Assembly: GCF_023053635.1 (NCBI RefSeq) | Contig: NC_086175.1 | Span: forward strand, 128,172,240-128,236,239 | Direction: 5' to 3' | Length of the DNA stretch: 64,000 nt | From: Elgaria multicarinata webbii | Lineage: Eukaryota; Chordata; Lepidosauria; Squamata; Anguidae | Part shown: in pieces, positions 1 to 11,600 of the stretch | Layout: each line of letters opens with the position of its first letter | Position numbering within the stretch: the first letter of the stretch is position 1 | The notes under the pieces: model-generated | Told to the model about the DNA's origin: nothing | Database searches by the model: none | Seen by the model: only the letters and a program-made list of their open reading frames with translations | Program-made: the position numbers and the translations under genes

Positions 1-858
1 AAACCCAACTTCAAGTATAACCTGATGGGATCTAAGCTGGCGGTGACCGAACAAGAAAGAGATTTTGGGGCTGTGGTGGACAGCTCAATGAAAATGTCAA
101 CCCAGTGTGCGGCAGCTGTAAAGAAGGCAGACTCCATGCTGGGCATTATAAGAAAAGGAATAGAGAATAAAACTGCCAGTATCATATTGTCTCTATACAA
201 ATCTATGGTGCGACCACACTTAGAATACTGTGTACAGTTCTGGTCACCACAACTAAAAAAGGATATTATAGAGCTGGAAGACGTGCAGAAAACGGCAACT
301 AAAATGATTAAGGAGATGGAGCATCTCCCCTGTGAGGGAAGGTTACATCAACTAGGATTGTTTAGCTTGGAAAAAAGGAGGCTAAGGGGAGACCTGAAAG
401 AGGTGTACAAAATTATGCATGGTAGGGAGAAAGTGGACAGGGAGACATTTTTCTCCCTCTCTCATAATACTAGGGATCGTCCCTTGAAGCTGATTGGTGG
501 GTGATCCAGGAGAAATAAAAGGAATTACTTCTTCACACAGCACATAGTTAAATTATGGAACTCACTACCACAAGATGTAGTGATGGCCACCAGTCTGAAT
601 GGCTTCAAAAGGGGGTTGGATCAATTCCTGGAGGCAAAGGCTACTAGCCCTGATGGTTGTGTGCTATCTCCAGTATCCGAGGCAGTAAGCCTGTGTGCAC
701 CAGTTGCTGGGGAACATGGGAGGGAGGGTGCTGTTGCACCATGTCCTGCCTCGTTGTTCCCTGGCCGATGGCTGGTTGGCCCCTGTGTGAACAGAGTGCT
801 GGACTAGATGGACCCTTGGTCTGATCCAGCATCAGGACACTTCTTACGTTGTTATGGA
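1..858 (+). mobile_element. CR1-type LINE, C-terminal and 3' end fragment
   Basis: Translation from 25 to 504 gives a CR1 reverse-transcriptase C-terminus: [31 protein letters not shown]. The frame breaks near 504 and homology continues in another frame (LWNSLP-like region, GFKRGLDQFLE). The 3' end reads GGACTAGATGGACCCTTGGTCTGATCCAGC and ends in the short TTCTTA(C/T)G-type tail typical of this CR1 group. The 5' part lies outside the window. It is a degraded old copy. Confidence 0.85.
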
Positions 859-965
859 TCAGACTAAGGGTCTATCTAGTCACACAGCTGCCGACCAGGA
901 TCCCACAAGCAGGACACGGTGCAACAGCACCCTCCCACCCATGTTTCCAGCAACTTGTATATAAA
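844..965 (-). mobile_element. Inverted CR1 3'-tail fragment, tail-to-tail with the preceding copy
   Basis: Reads on the minus strand as the same 3' tail found at about 700-843 (CATGGG, GGGAGGGTGCTGTTGCACC, GACTAGATAGACCCTTAG). The two copies abut at about 844 and form an imperfect inverted repeat. Confidence 0.7.
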
Positions 966-973
966 GGCGTACG

Positions 974-1290
974 TAGGGTGACCATATGAAAAGGAGGACA
1001 GGGCTCCTGTATCTTTAACAGTTGCATAGAAAAGGGAATTTCAGCAGGTGTCATTTGTATATGGTGAAATTCCCTCTTCATCACAACAGTTAAAGCTGCA
1101 GAAGCCCTTCCCTCTTTTAAAGCTGGTCACAGTATAGGTGCAGTATAGCTCCTGCAGCTTTAACTGTTGTGATGAAGAGGGAATTTCACCAGGTTCCCCA
1201 TATGTACAAATGATACCTGCTGAAATTCCCTTTTCAACACAACTGTTAAAGATACAGGAGCCCTGTCCTCCTTTTCATATGGTCACCCTA
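974..1290. mobile_element. Foldback DNA transposon (MITE), copy 1
   Basis: The 317-bp element folds almost completely on itself. Its arms begin TAGGGTGACCATATGAAAAG and end in the matching complement. An inner hairpin pair (TTTAACTGTTGTGATGAAGA and its complement) extends the palindrome to the middle. A second copy lies at 56904-57196. The TAGGGTGACC terminus resembles hAT-type ends, but no clear target duplication was found, so the superfamily is unproven. Confidence 0.75.
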
Positions 1291-1339
1291 CAGCTTCTAA
1301 CAGTGAGATCTGCACCTGTCAAATTTCAACCTACCATGC

Positions 1340-1419
1340 AGGGCTATTATTGTATTGATTCCTGTTCTAATGTTGTTCCCCGCCTCGATCCAAAGGGAGA
1401 GGCGGGTAAGAAATAAATA

Positions 1420-1466
<47 letters not shown>
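1340..1466 (+). mobile_element. L2 (group E) 3' end with (ATT)n tail
   Basis: GTTGTTCCCCGCCTCGAT is followed by GAGAGGCGGGTAAGAAATAAA and then (ATT)n at 1419-1466. It matches the 3' end of the longer L2 at 18270-19433, so the microsatellite is the LINE tail. Confidence 0.75.
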
Positions 1467-1570
1467 GCACCCAACCACAACTTGAAATGGCAGCACTAAA
1501 GGAACATGCTGGGACCAGCGCCATTGACAGAACCAGAGAGGGAGGAAGGTGTGTGTGTGTGTGCAGAGCA

Positions 1571-1665
1571 GGCATTCTGGACTACAACTCCCATCAACAC
1601 CCACCATTGGCTATCCTGGCCAGGGCTGATGGGAATTGCAGTCCAATAACATCTGGACCAGCCTC
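1571..1665. mobile_element. Short palindromic MITE (ACTACAACTCCCATC type)
   Basis: The left arm GGACTACAACTCCCATCA and the right arm TGATGGGAATTGCAGTCC are inverted, followed by AATAACATCTGGA. The same family recurs at 42040-42126 and 43262-43382 and partly near 48520-48565. Non-autonomous; class not assigned. Confidence 0.6.
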
Positions 1666-1697
1666 CCCCCACACCCTGGTTCCCTCCATGTTTTAGG

Positions 1698-1750
1698 ACT
1701 ACAGCTCCCAGAATCCCCTAAGCTGGCTGACGGATTCTGGGAGCTGTAGT
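1698..1750. repeat. Perfect 19-bp inverted repeat upstream of the promoter
   Basis: Arms 1698-1716 (ACTACAGCTCCCAGAATCC) and 1732-1750 are exact complements around a 15-base loop. Each arm resembles the ZNF143/THAP11 binding motif (ACTACAACTCCCAGAATGC-like). It may be a relic of the same MITE family as 1571-1665, a regulatory site, or both. Confidence 0.6.
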
Positions 1751-1799
1751 TCATATTTGGGGGGGGCACCAGGTTGGGGGAAGCTGATCTTAAAGGCCA

Positions 1800-2498
1800 C
1801 CAGTTGGCCAATCCGGCTGTAGAGATAATAACGGACAGGGCCAAAGGAAAAATGGGCCGCGGACCGAAAGAAGAACGAGGAATCCGCCAGACTCACCGAC
1901 TTCCCAACCTTACTCAGGCCCGTTCCAGTTCTCCTCAGATATTGGCCCCTCTCAGCCGACAAGGAAGTGACGACACCAACCGCCTTCTCGCGCACCAATC
2001 AGCACGCACCATTCCCGAAGCAGGCGGGACGCCTCCCCCTCCTTGGAGAATTTCATTTTTCGTTTTCCGCGGAGAAACGGGACATTTCATTTTCCCGCCT
2101 CTACCCAAGCCCCGCCCATCTGCCCCGCCTTACCCGCCCTAAGCCAATCGCTGTTCCCAACCGCCGCGTGATCAGCCTTCACACTCGCTTACCTCACCGA
2201 CAGGGCAACCGGGCTTAGCCAATCAACGAAAGCTCTGAGGGAGCCATCGGTCCTCTCACTTTTCAATCACAGAGCCCTACCAGCCAATCATAACGCCAGC
2301 CCCGCCTTCGCGCCCCTCAATTCTTTCTCTCGCCTCCCTTCGGGGCTGTTGTTTTTCCTCCGCCTCCAGCTCTCCCGGCTATGGGCGGAGCCAGGAGCGG
2401 TCTCGTGCCCTCCTCCCTCCCCCGCCCTCCCGAAACTCCGCTATAAAAAGGAGAGGTGAGGCTGTGGCAGCAGCACTGCAGGGTGAGCGCGTCGAGTC
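1800..2498. promoter_or_regulatory. CpG-rich PRCP promoter with five CCAAT boxes
   Basis: A GC- and CpG-rich block ends at the PRCP start codon. CCAAT pentamers (NF-Y type) lie at 1808, 1995, 2144, 2219 and 2284. A CRE-like GTGACG sits near 1968 and an E2F-like TTTTCCCGCC near 2090. The many CCAAT boxes, spread over 500 bp and partly far upstream of the TATA box, suggest the block may also drive a gene to the left. In human the neighbour DDIAS is, as I recall, head-to-head with PRCP. No DDIAS coding exon is recognisable in the first 1.8 kb. Confidence 0.75.
2442..2448 (+). promoter_or_regulatory. PRCP TATA box
   Basis: TATAAAA in the context CCGCTATAAAAAGGAG. A start site about 25-30 bp downstream (near 2472) would give a 5' UTR of about 27 bases before the ATG at 2499. 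Confidence 0.7.
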
Positions 2499-2675
2499 AT
2501 GAGGGGTTCTGGCAGGTGGCTGCTGCTTATTCTTATACTTCCCCTCGCCCTGGCCGGGGATGCTGACGGCTCTCAGGGCTTCTTCGCTCGCCCTCGCCTC
2601 CGCGCGGTGTCCTGGCCGGGTAGCGCCCCTGACCTCGACCCCCGCGTATACCGCACCTGCTACATCGACCAGCAG
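2499..2675 (+). CDS. PRCP: PRCP exon 1 (signal peptide and propeptide region)
   Basis: Encodes residues 1-59 and ends in phase 0 at CAG|GTAAGA. The hydrophobic run [13 protein letters not shown] is a clear signal peptide. The poorly conserved segment after it fits the short pro-region that precedes the catalytic domain in this family. The ATG lies about 50 bp after a TATA box and is the first ATG downstream of it. The last residues (YIDQQ) lead into IDHFGF of exon 2, matching the PRCP exon boundary. Confidence 0.92.
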
Positions 2676-5600
2676 GTAAGAAGAAGAGGAGGAGGATTCG
2701 CCTCAAGACCAATGGAATCGGCCGCCTCTAAGGATAATGGGCCCCTCTACAGCTCTTAATTGTGCTTCTCTTGCTGCATTGGTTTCTGTTATGTGTGGTT
2801 TTTTATTGTATACCAACTCGGGAGGGCTACTGCCTTAAAAGGCGAGGCAGTGCGCTGTAGTGGTTAGAGAGCTGTACTGGGAGTCAGGGCACCTGGGTTC
2901 AAGTCCCCCACGCAGTCATGAAGCTGACTGGGAGACTTTGGGGCAGTCACTGACTCTTAGCTTGATCGACCTTGCAAGGTTGTTGTGAGGATGAAATGGT
3001 GAGGAGGAGGATCCTAGAAGCTGTTTTGGGTTCCTTGCAAGAGGGGGGGGGAGGGGTGGCACAAATGTAATTAATAAATAATAATAATAATTTATTTCTT
3101 ACCTGCCTCTCCACTTGGATCAAGGAGGGGGACAACAGTGATTATAAAACATTAAAAACTGATTAAAAACATAGCATACATGATTAAAACGTCCTAAAAA
3201 CATTCTAAAATTTCACTAGACAGGCCTGCTCGAATAGATCAGTCTTTATTTATTTTTTACATTTTTATACTGCCTAATACCCGAAGCTCTCTGGGCGGTT
3301 CACAAAAATTAAAACCATCATAAAACAACCAACAGGTTAAAAGCACAAATACAAAACACAGTATAAAAAGCACAACCAGGATAAAACCACGCAGCAAAAT
3401 TGATAATAGATTAAAATACAGAGTTGAAACAGTGAAATTTAAGTTAAAATTAAGTGTTAAAAGACTGAGAGAATAAAAAGGTCTTCAGCTGGCGACGAAA
3501 GGAGTACAGTGTAGGTGCCAGGCAGACCTCTCTTTATTACTTTTTTAAATGCTAAAAGACTGTCAAGTTGATGAATCTCCAATAAAGGCTCCTGGGAAAT
3601 ACTTCCATAATTATCATCATCCAGTGGCAGTGATTTCTCTAGTAGCTCACTGCTACTCGATGCATTCGATGGCCAAAAAACTGAAATGAAGCAAGTTCAT
3701 GGGAGATTCTTTTTCCAGCTGTGGCTGGAGGAGTGTTTTCCAGCAACCCTCAGACATCAATATTTTTAATTTTTTGACACTTATATACTGCCTCTCCTGA
3801 GGAAGGGCTGTAGCTCGATGGTAGAGGTCCTGCTTTGCATACAGATGTTCTCCGTTTCGATCCAAGGCATCTCGAAGTGGAGCTGGGAAAGAATCCTGCC
3901 TGAATCCACGGACAGCTGATGCCTGTCAGTGTTGGCAATACTGGGCTAGGTGGGCCAAGGCTCTGACTCTGTATAAGGCTGCTTCCTATATTTATTTACT
4001 GAGAAGCTATCAAGCATGAAGTGCTGGTCACCAGTTTGCATGGCTTTAAAAACGGGATTAGACAAATCCATGGTGGAGAGGGTTATCAATAGATACTAGT
4101 CCTATCTGCTTCCTCCAGTATTAGAGGCTATGCACACTACTTGCTGTGGAGCCCACGTGGGAGGGTGCTGTTGCACTTGTGAACTGCTTGGGGGTTTCCC
4201 GTGGGCAGCTGGTTGGCTACTGCGTGAATAGAATGATGGACAAAATAGCTCTTTGGGTTGATTGAGCAATGAGCAGGGCTCTTCATACGTTCTCAAGAAA
4301 GTAAAAACTGACTATGGGAAGATAGTTTGGCTAATGTGGCTGATTTATTTATATATTGCATTTCTGTCTTGCCTTCCTGGAACAAAAAAATTCAGAAAAC
4401 AAATCAAAGACAGTAAAATGTTAAGGGAAAGGAAAGGCACCTCTAGTGCAAGCACTGAGTCATTACTGACTCTGTGAGGGATGCCAGCTTTCACTGACGT
4501 TTTCTTGGCAGGCCTTATAGCGGGGTGATTTGCCGTTGCCTTCCCCGGCTGTGATTACCTTTCCCCCAGCTAGCTGGGTACTCATTTTACCGATCTCAGG
4601 AGGATGGAAGGCTGAGTCTGCCACAACACAGGCTCTGAACACCAGACCTGGCTGCAGCTACTCCCTGCTCAAGCCAAGCACCACCGCTTGATATGCCTGA
4701 GGCAAGGGATAAAACCCACCTTCCTCCAAACTATGTGGAGAAAGGGGTTTAAATGGGGAAGGATTTTTAATATATATAATAATGCGCTGTGAGTTATATC
4801 TGCTTAGGTGAATGATTGTCAGAGTGGGTGTTAAATGTGTAAACTTATGATGATAAATGCCAAACAGACACGTGGGATTTTTGTGGTAGTTTAAAAACAA
4901 AACAATCAAAATTTATTTTTAAAAGTTCACAAGCTTTGTTTCAACTAACAACATTTAAAAACCTTTTTGAAACCTTTCATACAATCCTGTCACTCATTCA
5001 CATACGCGCTTTCCTTTTTCTCACACAATCACTCTCGACCTTTCTTTATTCTCAGTATTGATTAATATACATCCACTATGTGCACACTGCACTCTAAAGA
5101 CACCACTCTCTACCCTGACCCTCAAATTTCCCAGAACTTAAGTACCATAAACACAGAGAGCACTACAGATTCTAAGAGTACCTAACAAGTCCCCCTGAAA
5201 AGTTCTCTCAATCCCCTCAGTCCTTCCCTTATATATCGCTCCCCCCCCCCCCCGTCCCAAGACATTCTAACTCCGCCCACTCAGGCCAACATTCTAAAAA
5301 TCACAGACTTACAAACTGCAGACATACATTTGGAATTGACTTGTGGTGTGTAACGCCACAGAGTCGACCCGAGTCGGCTGCCTGAAGCTAGCTTCTGCTG
5401 GGATCGGACTCAGGCCGTGGGGAAAGTTTCAGCTGCAGAAACTGCTGCTTTACCGCTCTGCGCCACACAAGGTCTGTGTTTAAAATGTTAAACACAGCCT
5501 TAAAAACCTTGACGCGGCTAAGAGCTGTCTGTAACCTAGTCTCCCTCTTTGCTGCTAATAGAACCTAGTTCTTTTACTGACGTGCAAACCCTCCTTTTGC

Positions 5601-8600
5601 CCTTCCACTTCATCTCTTGCAAGCAGAGGTTGACAGTTGGGAAAGCAAGTTCCTTGTGCCTTATAGGTTAAATGTCTGCAATTCTCTGCCTATCACAACT
5701 CCTCTATGTGCACTTGCCTGAGAGCAAGGCACATGGAACACGGTGGGACTTACTTCTGAGTATGCCTGCATAGGATTGTGCTGTAAAGTGTTAGTTGATA
5801 CTGCGGACAATTAAAAGGGTTGAGTAAGTAATACTGGCCTGCTCTACAGGGCTCTTGTAAAAATGGCTGAGAATGAAATTATTTTTAAGTGGAACATAAC
5901 GATTCAGTGGTAATCTCTAAACATTCTAAGCTAATAGTTGGGATAGGGGACTGCTATGTTATCCCAAGTACTGTAATCTAGCTCCAGGAGATGCCATCCT
6001 TTATATCACCAGGGGCTCATCCATTGTGTTGCACTGGTGATCTGCCTATTTCGATACTCTGTATAGCAAGTTGCAGAGCTCAGGCAGTTCAGTTCTCAGG
6101 TTGTGGATGTATATGCTGAAAGCAAACAATAAGCAAAAACACGGAGAGCCAGTGTGGTGTAGTGAGTGGCTAGAGTGTTGGACTGGGAGTCGGGAGATCC
6201 CGGTTCTAGTCCCCACTCAGCCATGGAAACCCACTGGGTGACTTTGGGCCAGTCACAGACTCTCAGCCCAACCTACCTCACAGGGTTGTTGTTGTGAGGA
6301 TAAAATGGAGAGGAGGATTATGTACACCGCCTTGGGTTCCTTAAGAGGAAAAAAGGTGGGATATAAATGCAATAATAAATAATAACACTTCCTCTTTCTC
6401 TTATAAAAATGTACTGTTCTACCCGGTAATTACCAACCCTAGTTTCTGGTGAATTCTGAACCTTTGACTGGATCTAGACCTAGATGCATCCCCAGGCACG
6501 AGTCTATGGAAATTGGGGTAAGATAGACTCATAGAATAGCAGAGTTGGAAGGGGCCTAGAAGGCCGTCGAGTCCAACCCCCTGCTCAGTGCAGGAATCCA
6601 CCCTAAAGCATCCCCGACAGATGCTTGTCCAGCTGCCTCTTGAAGGCCTCTAGTATGGGAGAGCCCACAGCCTCCCTAGGTAACTGATTCCATTGTCGCA
6701 CTGCTCTAACAGTCAGGAAGTTATGTGATAAAGGATAAGGCACAGAAATGAACAAAGCAACACTGTATATCCTTCTGGATAATGTAAATTATATACTTAA
6801 TAGCATATGACCGAGATAATAGGCAAACTTGTTTAAAAAATAGTGTGCAAAACATGAACTTGGTCTAAACTAGTGATTTTGATTATTATTTTTTGCTTGA
6901 TTTAACTTGATTTGTTTTTAAATCAGTCCACCCTGACTGCTAATAGGGTGTGCAATGGGTGCAATCGTATGATTACAAAATTACCACTTTTTTTGTCTGT
7001 TGCAGCAAATTCAGCAGCAGCAGCGGGGGTGAGGTGAGTTCCAGTGGGGCATTGTGGCCTCCAAACCCTGGAAGTTGCCCACCTCTATCCTACTGAGATG
7101 TTTCAACATCTGCTTTATGGAGTAGTGACCTTTCCCACAACAGATCATTAAGTTATGGTCTGTGGGAAGTGCTGACAATGGGAAATGTGACTGATTAGTG
7201 GGTTGGAACAAATGTTGAACAATGACTTGAGCGCTGTCTTTTTAAAAAAAGGAAGTTTGGGTTGTCTGGGAAATAGTGGTTTATTTATTTTATTACATTT
7301 ATATACCTCCCCATAGCCGAACCTCTCTTGGCGATTTACAAAAGTTAAAAGCAATGAACATTAAAAACATATATACAAAAATTTGAAATCATCAAAAGCA
7401 TAAAAACTATCTATTTAAAAACAATATTGATTTAAAACAACTATTCTGGGGTCAATTAAAAATTCAGCATATGTTGTTAACCACCTGAGAGAAGAGAAAA
7501 GTCTTAACCTGACACTGAAAAGATAACAATGTTGGCACCAGGCGAGCCTTGTTAGGGAGATCATTCCATAATTGGGGGGCCACCACTGAGAAGGCCCTCT
7601 CCTTTGTTGCCATCCTCCAAGCTGCACTCGGAGCAGGCACTCGGAGGAGGACCTTAGACGTTGAGCATAGTGTACGGGTAGGTTCATGTCAGGAGAGGCG
7701 TTCCATCAGGTATTGTGGTCCCAAGCTGTATAAGGCTTTATTGGTTAAAACCAGTACCTTGAATTTGGCTCGGAAATGTATAGGTAGTCAATGCAAGCGG
7801 GCCAGAATTGGTCTTATATGTTCAAACCTTCTGGTTCCAGTTATCAGTCTGGCCGCTGCATTTTGCACAAGCTGCAGCTTCCGAACTGTCTTCAAAGGCA
7901 GCCCTATGTAGAGTGCATTGCAGTAATCTAATTTGGAGGTTACCAGAGCATGGACAACTGAAGCTAGGCTATCCCTGTCCAGATAGGGGGGCATAGCTGG
8001 GCCCCACCAACCAAAGTTGGTAGAAGGCACTCTATGCCACCGAGGCCACCTGAGCCTCAAGGGACAGAGATGGTTCTAGGAGAACACCCAAGCTACAAAC
8101 CTGTAGTGGAACCACAGCTCACATGGATGCAGTGTCAGCACTATTTTAGTAGCAGGGGTGCTGATATCAGAATTCGATGTCCCCCCTGAATGTTCACAGT
8201 AACTGGGGAGGAAATGAATTTTCCCAACAATACTTTGTCTTTGTCTTGAAGGAGCAATTAAGACCCACTATCTTTACAAAAGATCTCCTCCTGGTGGATA
8301 TAAAACTGCTAGAACTGATTTGTTGGTATGTATGCGAGAGCTGGACCATAAGGAAAGCTGAGCAAAGGAAGATAGATGCTTTTGAACTGTGGTGTTGGAA
8401 GAAAATTCTGAGAGTGCCGTGGACTGCAAGAAGATCAAACCAGTCCGTACTCCAGGAAATAAAGCCAGACTGCTCACTTGAGGGAATGGTATTAAAGGCA
8501 AAATTGAAGTACTTTGGCCACATAATGAGAAGACAGGATACCCTGGAGAAGAGGCTGATGCTAGGGAAAGTGGAAGGCAAAAAGAAGAGGGGCCGACCAA

Positions 8601-11600
8601 GGGCAAGATGGATGGATGATATTCTGGAGGTGACAGACTTGACCTTGGGGGAGCTAGGGGTGGCAACGGCCGACAGAAAGCTCTGGCGTGAGCTGGTCCA
8701 TGAAGTCACGAAGAGTCGGAAACGACTGAACGAATAAACAACATCATCATCACATCTACCTGAGTTGTTGGACTCGAAGGCGTGACTATGGGGGCAGTCA
8801 TGATGAGCACCTGCACTGCAAAATTTACCAATATGCCACTAAGACCCATGCTTGAGCAGACTAAAGGTCCATTTAGTCTAGCTTTCTGTTTACATGATGG
8901 CCACAGGTAACCCAGAATCAGGTCATGAGTGCAACAGCATCCTCCTAGCAACACTGCTTGGGATTGAAGTGGCACAATATCAAACTGTTACACCTGTACA
9001 AAGCGGAAGACCCACTCTTATTGGGGAGGAGGTTGCCTTAAATGTGGCAACTGGGTCAGTCACCTGACTCAAGTGTAAAGTTTTAATGTGCAACATGGCT
9101 GTAGATAACAAGTGGGGCCTGCAACAAAATGTTGTTGTATGGAGTGGTCATGTTAGTGTTCCAGTCAGCCAGCCACAACTTCTTTCAGGATTTTTTATTC
9201 CCTTTTTCATTCACTCACTCAGTCAGCAGCATGCTGCCATTCTCCTCTGTGATAGTATGCAGCATTTAACTGTTTTAGGTTTTTTTCCCTGAAGATGTTC
9301 TTGTACTTCTGCAAACTTCATGGCTCTGCTGACATCTCTCTTATGAATAGGTGGTGACATTTTGGCTACATAAGTATCAGCACTCCTGTACATCAGAGAT
9401 CAGTTTTTTAAACATTGTATCTTGTTTTATTTTTGATCCAACTGCATTTTAAATTCCTACTTTTCCATGTTTTAGCTGCTTTGATATCTATCTTGTTAAA
9501 GTTAACTCTTTAAAGCTATTTTAAATTACTGCTTTTAAATTATTTTAATGTGTTCTTTTATTGGTTTTATTATACCTCTTTTGTACTTGTTTTGTCATGC
9601 ATGTTGTCCTTAAAGCCACAACTATTGTTGTTTATTCGTTCAGTCGCTTCTGACTCTTCATGACTTCATGGACCAGCCCACGACTATAGGGTGACTCATA
9701 AATTGAATGATGTGAAGGCTGCCCTGTACATGTGAAACAGTCACCATGGTATGCCTGCATTAGGAACTTCTGTTTGCTTTGAGGATTGCTGTGTTGTGAC
9801 ATAAGCTTATTAGCCTTGCAAATAAGTATTGAAGGTGTGGTATGTATCCCAACTCTATGGTCCAGTCATACAGTTCCTCTTTCTTCACAATTAAGGGAAC
9901 GGCTTGTGCAGCATCTGGAGAGAAATTAGACAATGACAGCTGCTTGTTACTCTTGGGATGATGTGAAAAGCGAGGTAGCAATGGGTGGGGCGGGGCAGCA
10001 ATTCAGCTGGTCATCTGGTCACTCCTGATTTCAGGATATTAGTATGCCTCTTCCATCAGTAGAGTCTTATACACAAATGACAGACATTGGTCTGGGTTTT
10101 CCTACTGTTTAGAGCGAATGCCATCTAGAACATTGACTGGCATTGGTAGGTTGGAGCCTACAAATGGGGTACATGCAGCCTTGAACCTATGGGTGGGATA
10201 CATGAGCAGTACAACTATTTTTTTTTTCTTTAGCTGTTAGGAGAAGTTGGGAGGAGAAACTGAAGGAATGGGAATGCAAAGTGGTTTGATATTCTGCATA
10301 TCTTAACAGTTGTGCATCTCTTGGCAAAAGCAACTTTTCTTACTCTGAAAAAACTACGTTTGGCTAAAATGGTCTTCCCCTTACAACTGCTAGAGGTCTG
10401 GGTGCCCTGCTTTCCACTGCATGTGGTCACCCAGGAGAAATAAGGCAGTTGATGGTAGATCATGGGACATAGCTTTAATATTTTAACTTGGAGCTGAAGG
10501 GTGAGTCTTGGGTTTAACTTGAATGCTACTGAGCTAGAGGAAGCAACTGTTTATGGGCTTTAACTGTCTTGTAATGCTGTACGTAACAGACATGAAAACA
10601 AGTTTAGGTAGGCTTTCAAGGTAAGCCTAGAATATTGCATTTTTCCAGCTGTAGTAATGCCTTATCTCAGGGTGGCTCACGCTGTAAAAATAACTCCAGG
10701 GTGGAAGGTAAGGGATGTCGCAAGCCAAAACAATTATTGATTTAATAAGTGCCTCCAACTGTCTGTAAAAGGGAGGAAGGCACATGCAGTATCGCTTGCC
10801 ATCGGTTTGTTTGAACGGACTTGTAATTAGTGTTTCCTGGTTTCATGCATGAGAGTAATTATATAGAGGTGTAAAAGCAATCTTCCATTCTGTTAAACAG
10901 TCACATTTTTGGCACAGGGGGAACCTTCATCAGCGTGCTGAAGATCACAACAGTTCAGTGCAATGGCTTGCAAACTGTTTCTTCTTTTTGGGGGGAGTTT
11001 TTAAAATATGCATGCATACATTTGTATATATCCATAGCAATAAATACATATGAAATGCATGAAAATACAACTTACTGGCAATTATATATGGGCTTCAACA
11101 AAAGCATCCATTTACACTGACCATTCATTAATTGTCATGACACAGGTAGATAATTTAAAATCACAATTATTAAAGACTGTTCCAGTACAGAAATTATCTG
11201 TAGAACCTTCTCCCCAAAAGAAGCAAATAATGGACATTGCCAAAATATGTGTTTAAAAGAAGCATTAGCTGCATTGTCAAACGTATGTTTAAAAGCATTA
11301 GCTGCATTGTCAGTAATTAGCCAAATTAGATTTAATTAATCCCTTATTAAAGAGGCATCGCAGTGTCCAGTAGTCATGAAACATTTTTTTTTTTTTGCTG
11401 AGTAAGAACTAGATGCAATAGGTATTGATGCCAAACTGGACATCCCCCAATTAGGCAGAATGGGACCATCCAATTCTCTATTCCATTTCTGTTTAAAACT
11501 GCATATATTTATTCACCAATACCAGGTATTTATAGGCACAAGATCGTGGGTTGCTTTGCCTGACGAAAGCCTCAGTAAGTGCTTTCAATAATGGCAGAGA

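Noticed and set aside
1355-1575. Frames rich in isoleucine near (ATT)n arrays (also at 48405-48782 and 57721-57930)
   Set aside because: They are translations of ATT microsatellites at L2 tails, not genes.
1699-1998. Minus-strand 99-codon frame as the first exon of a divergent gene (DDIAS)
   Set aside because: The translation has no similarity to the DDIAS N-terminus I know, and it runs through a MITE and hairpin. Only the promoter layout hints at a divergent gene.
3805-3875. A tRNA gene
   Set aside because: A- and B-box-like motifs are present but the cloverleaf cannot be completed and the sequence continues into a SINE body with relatives elsewhere in the window.
8194-8709. Minus-strand 171-codon frame
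   Set aside because: It is antisense to the BovB C-terminal coding sequence and has no protein features of its own.
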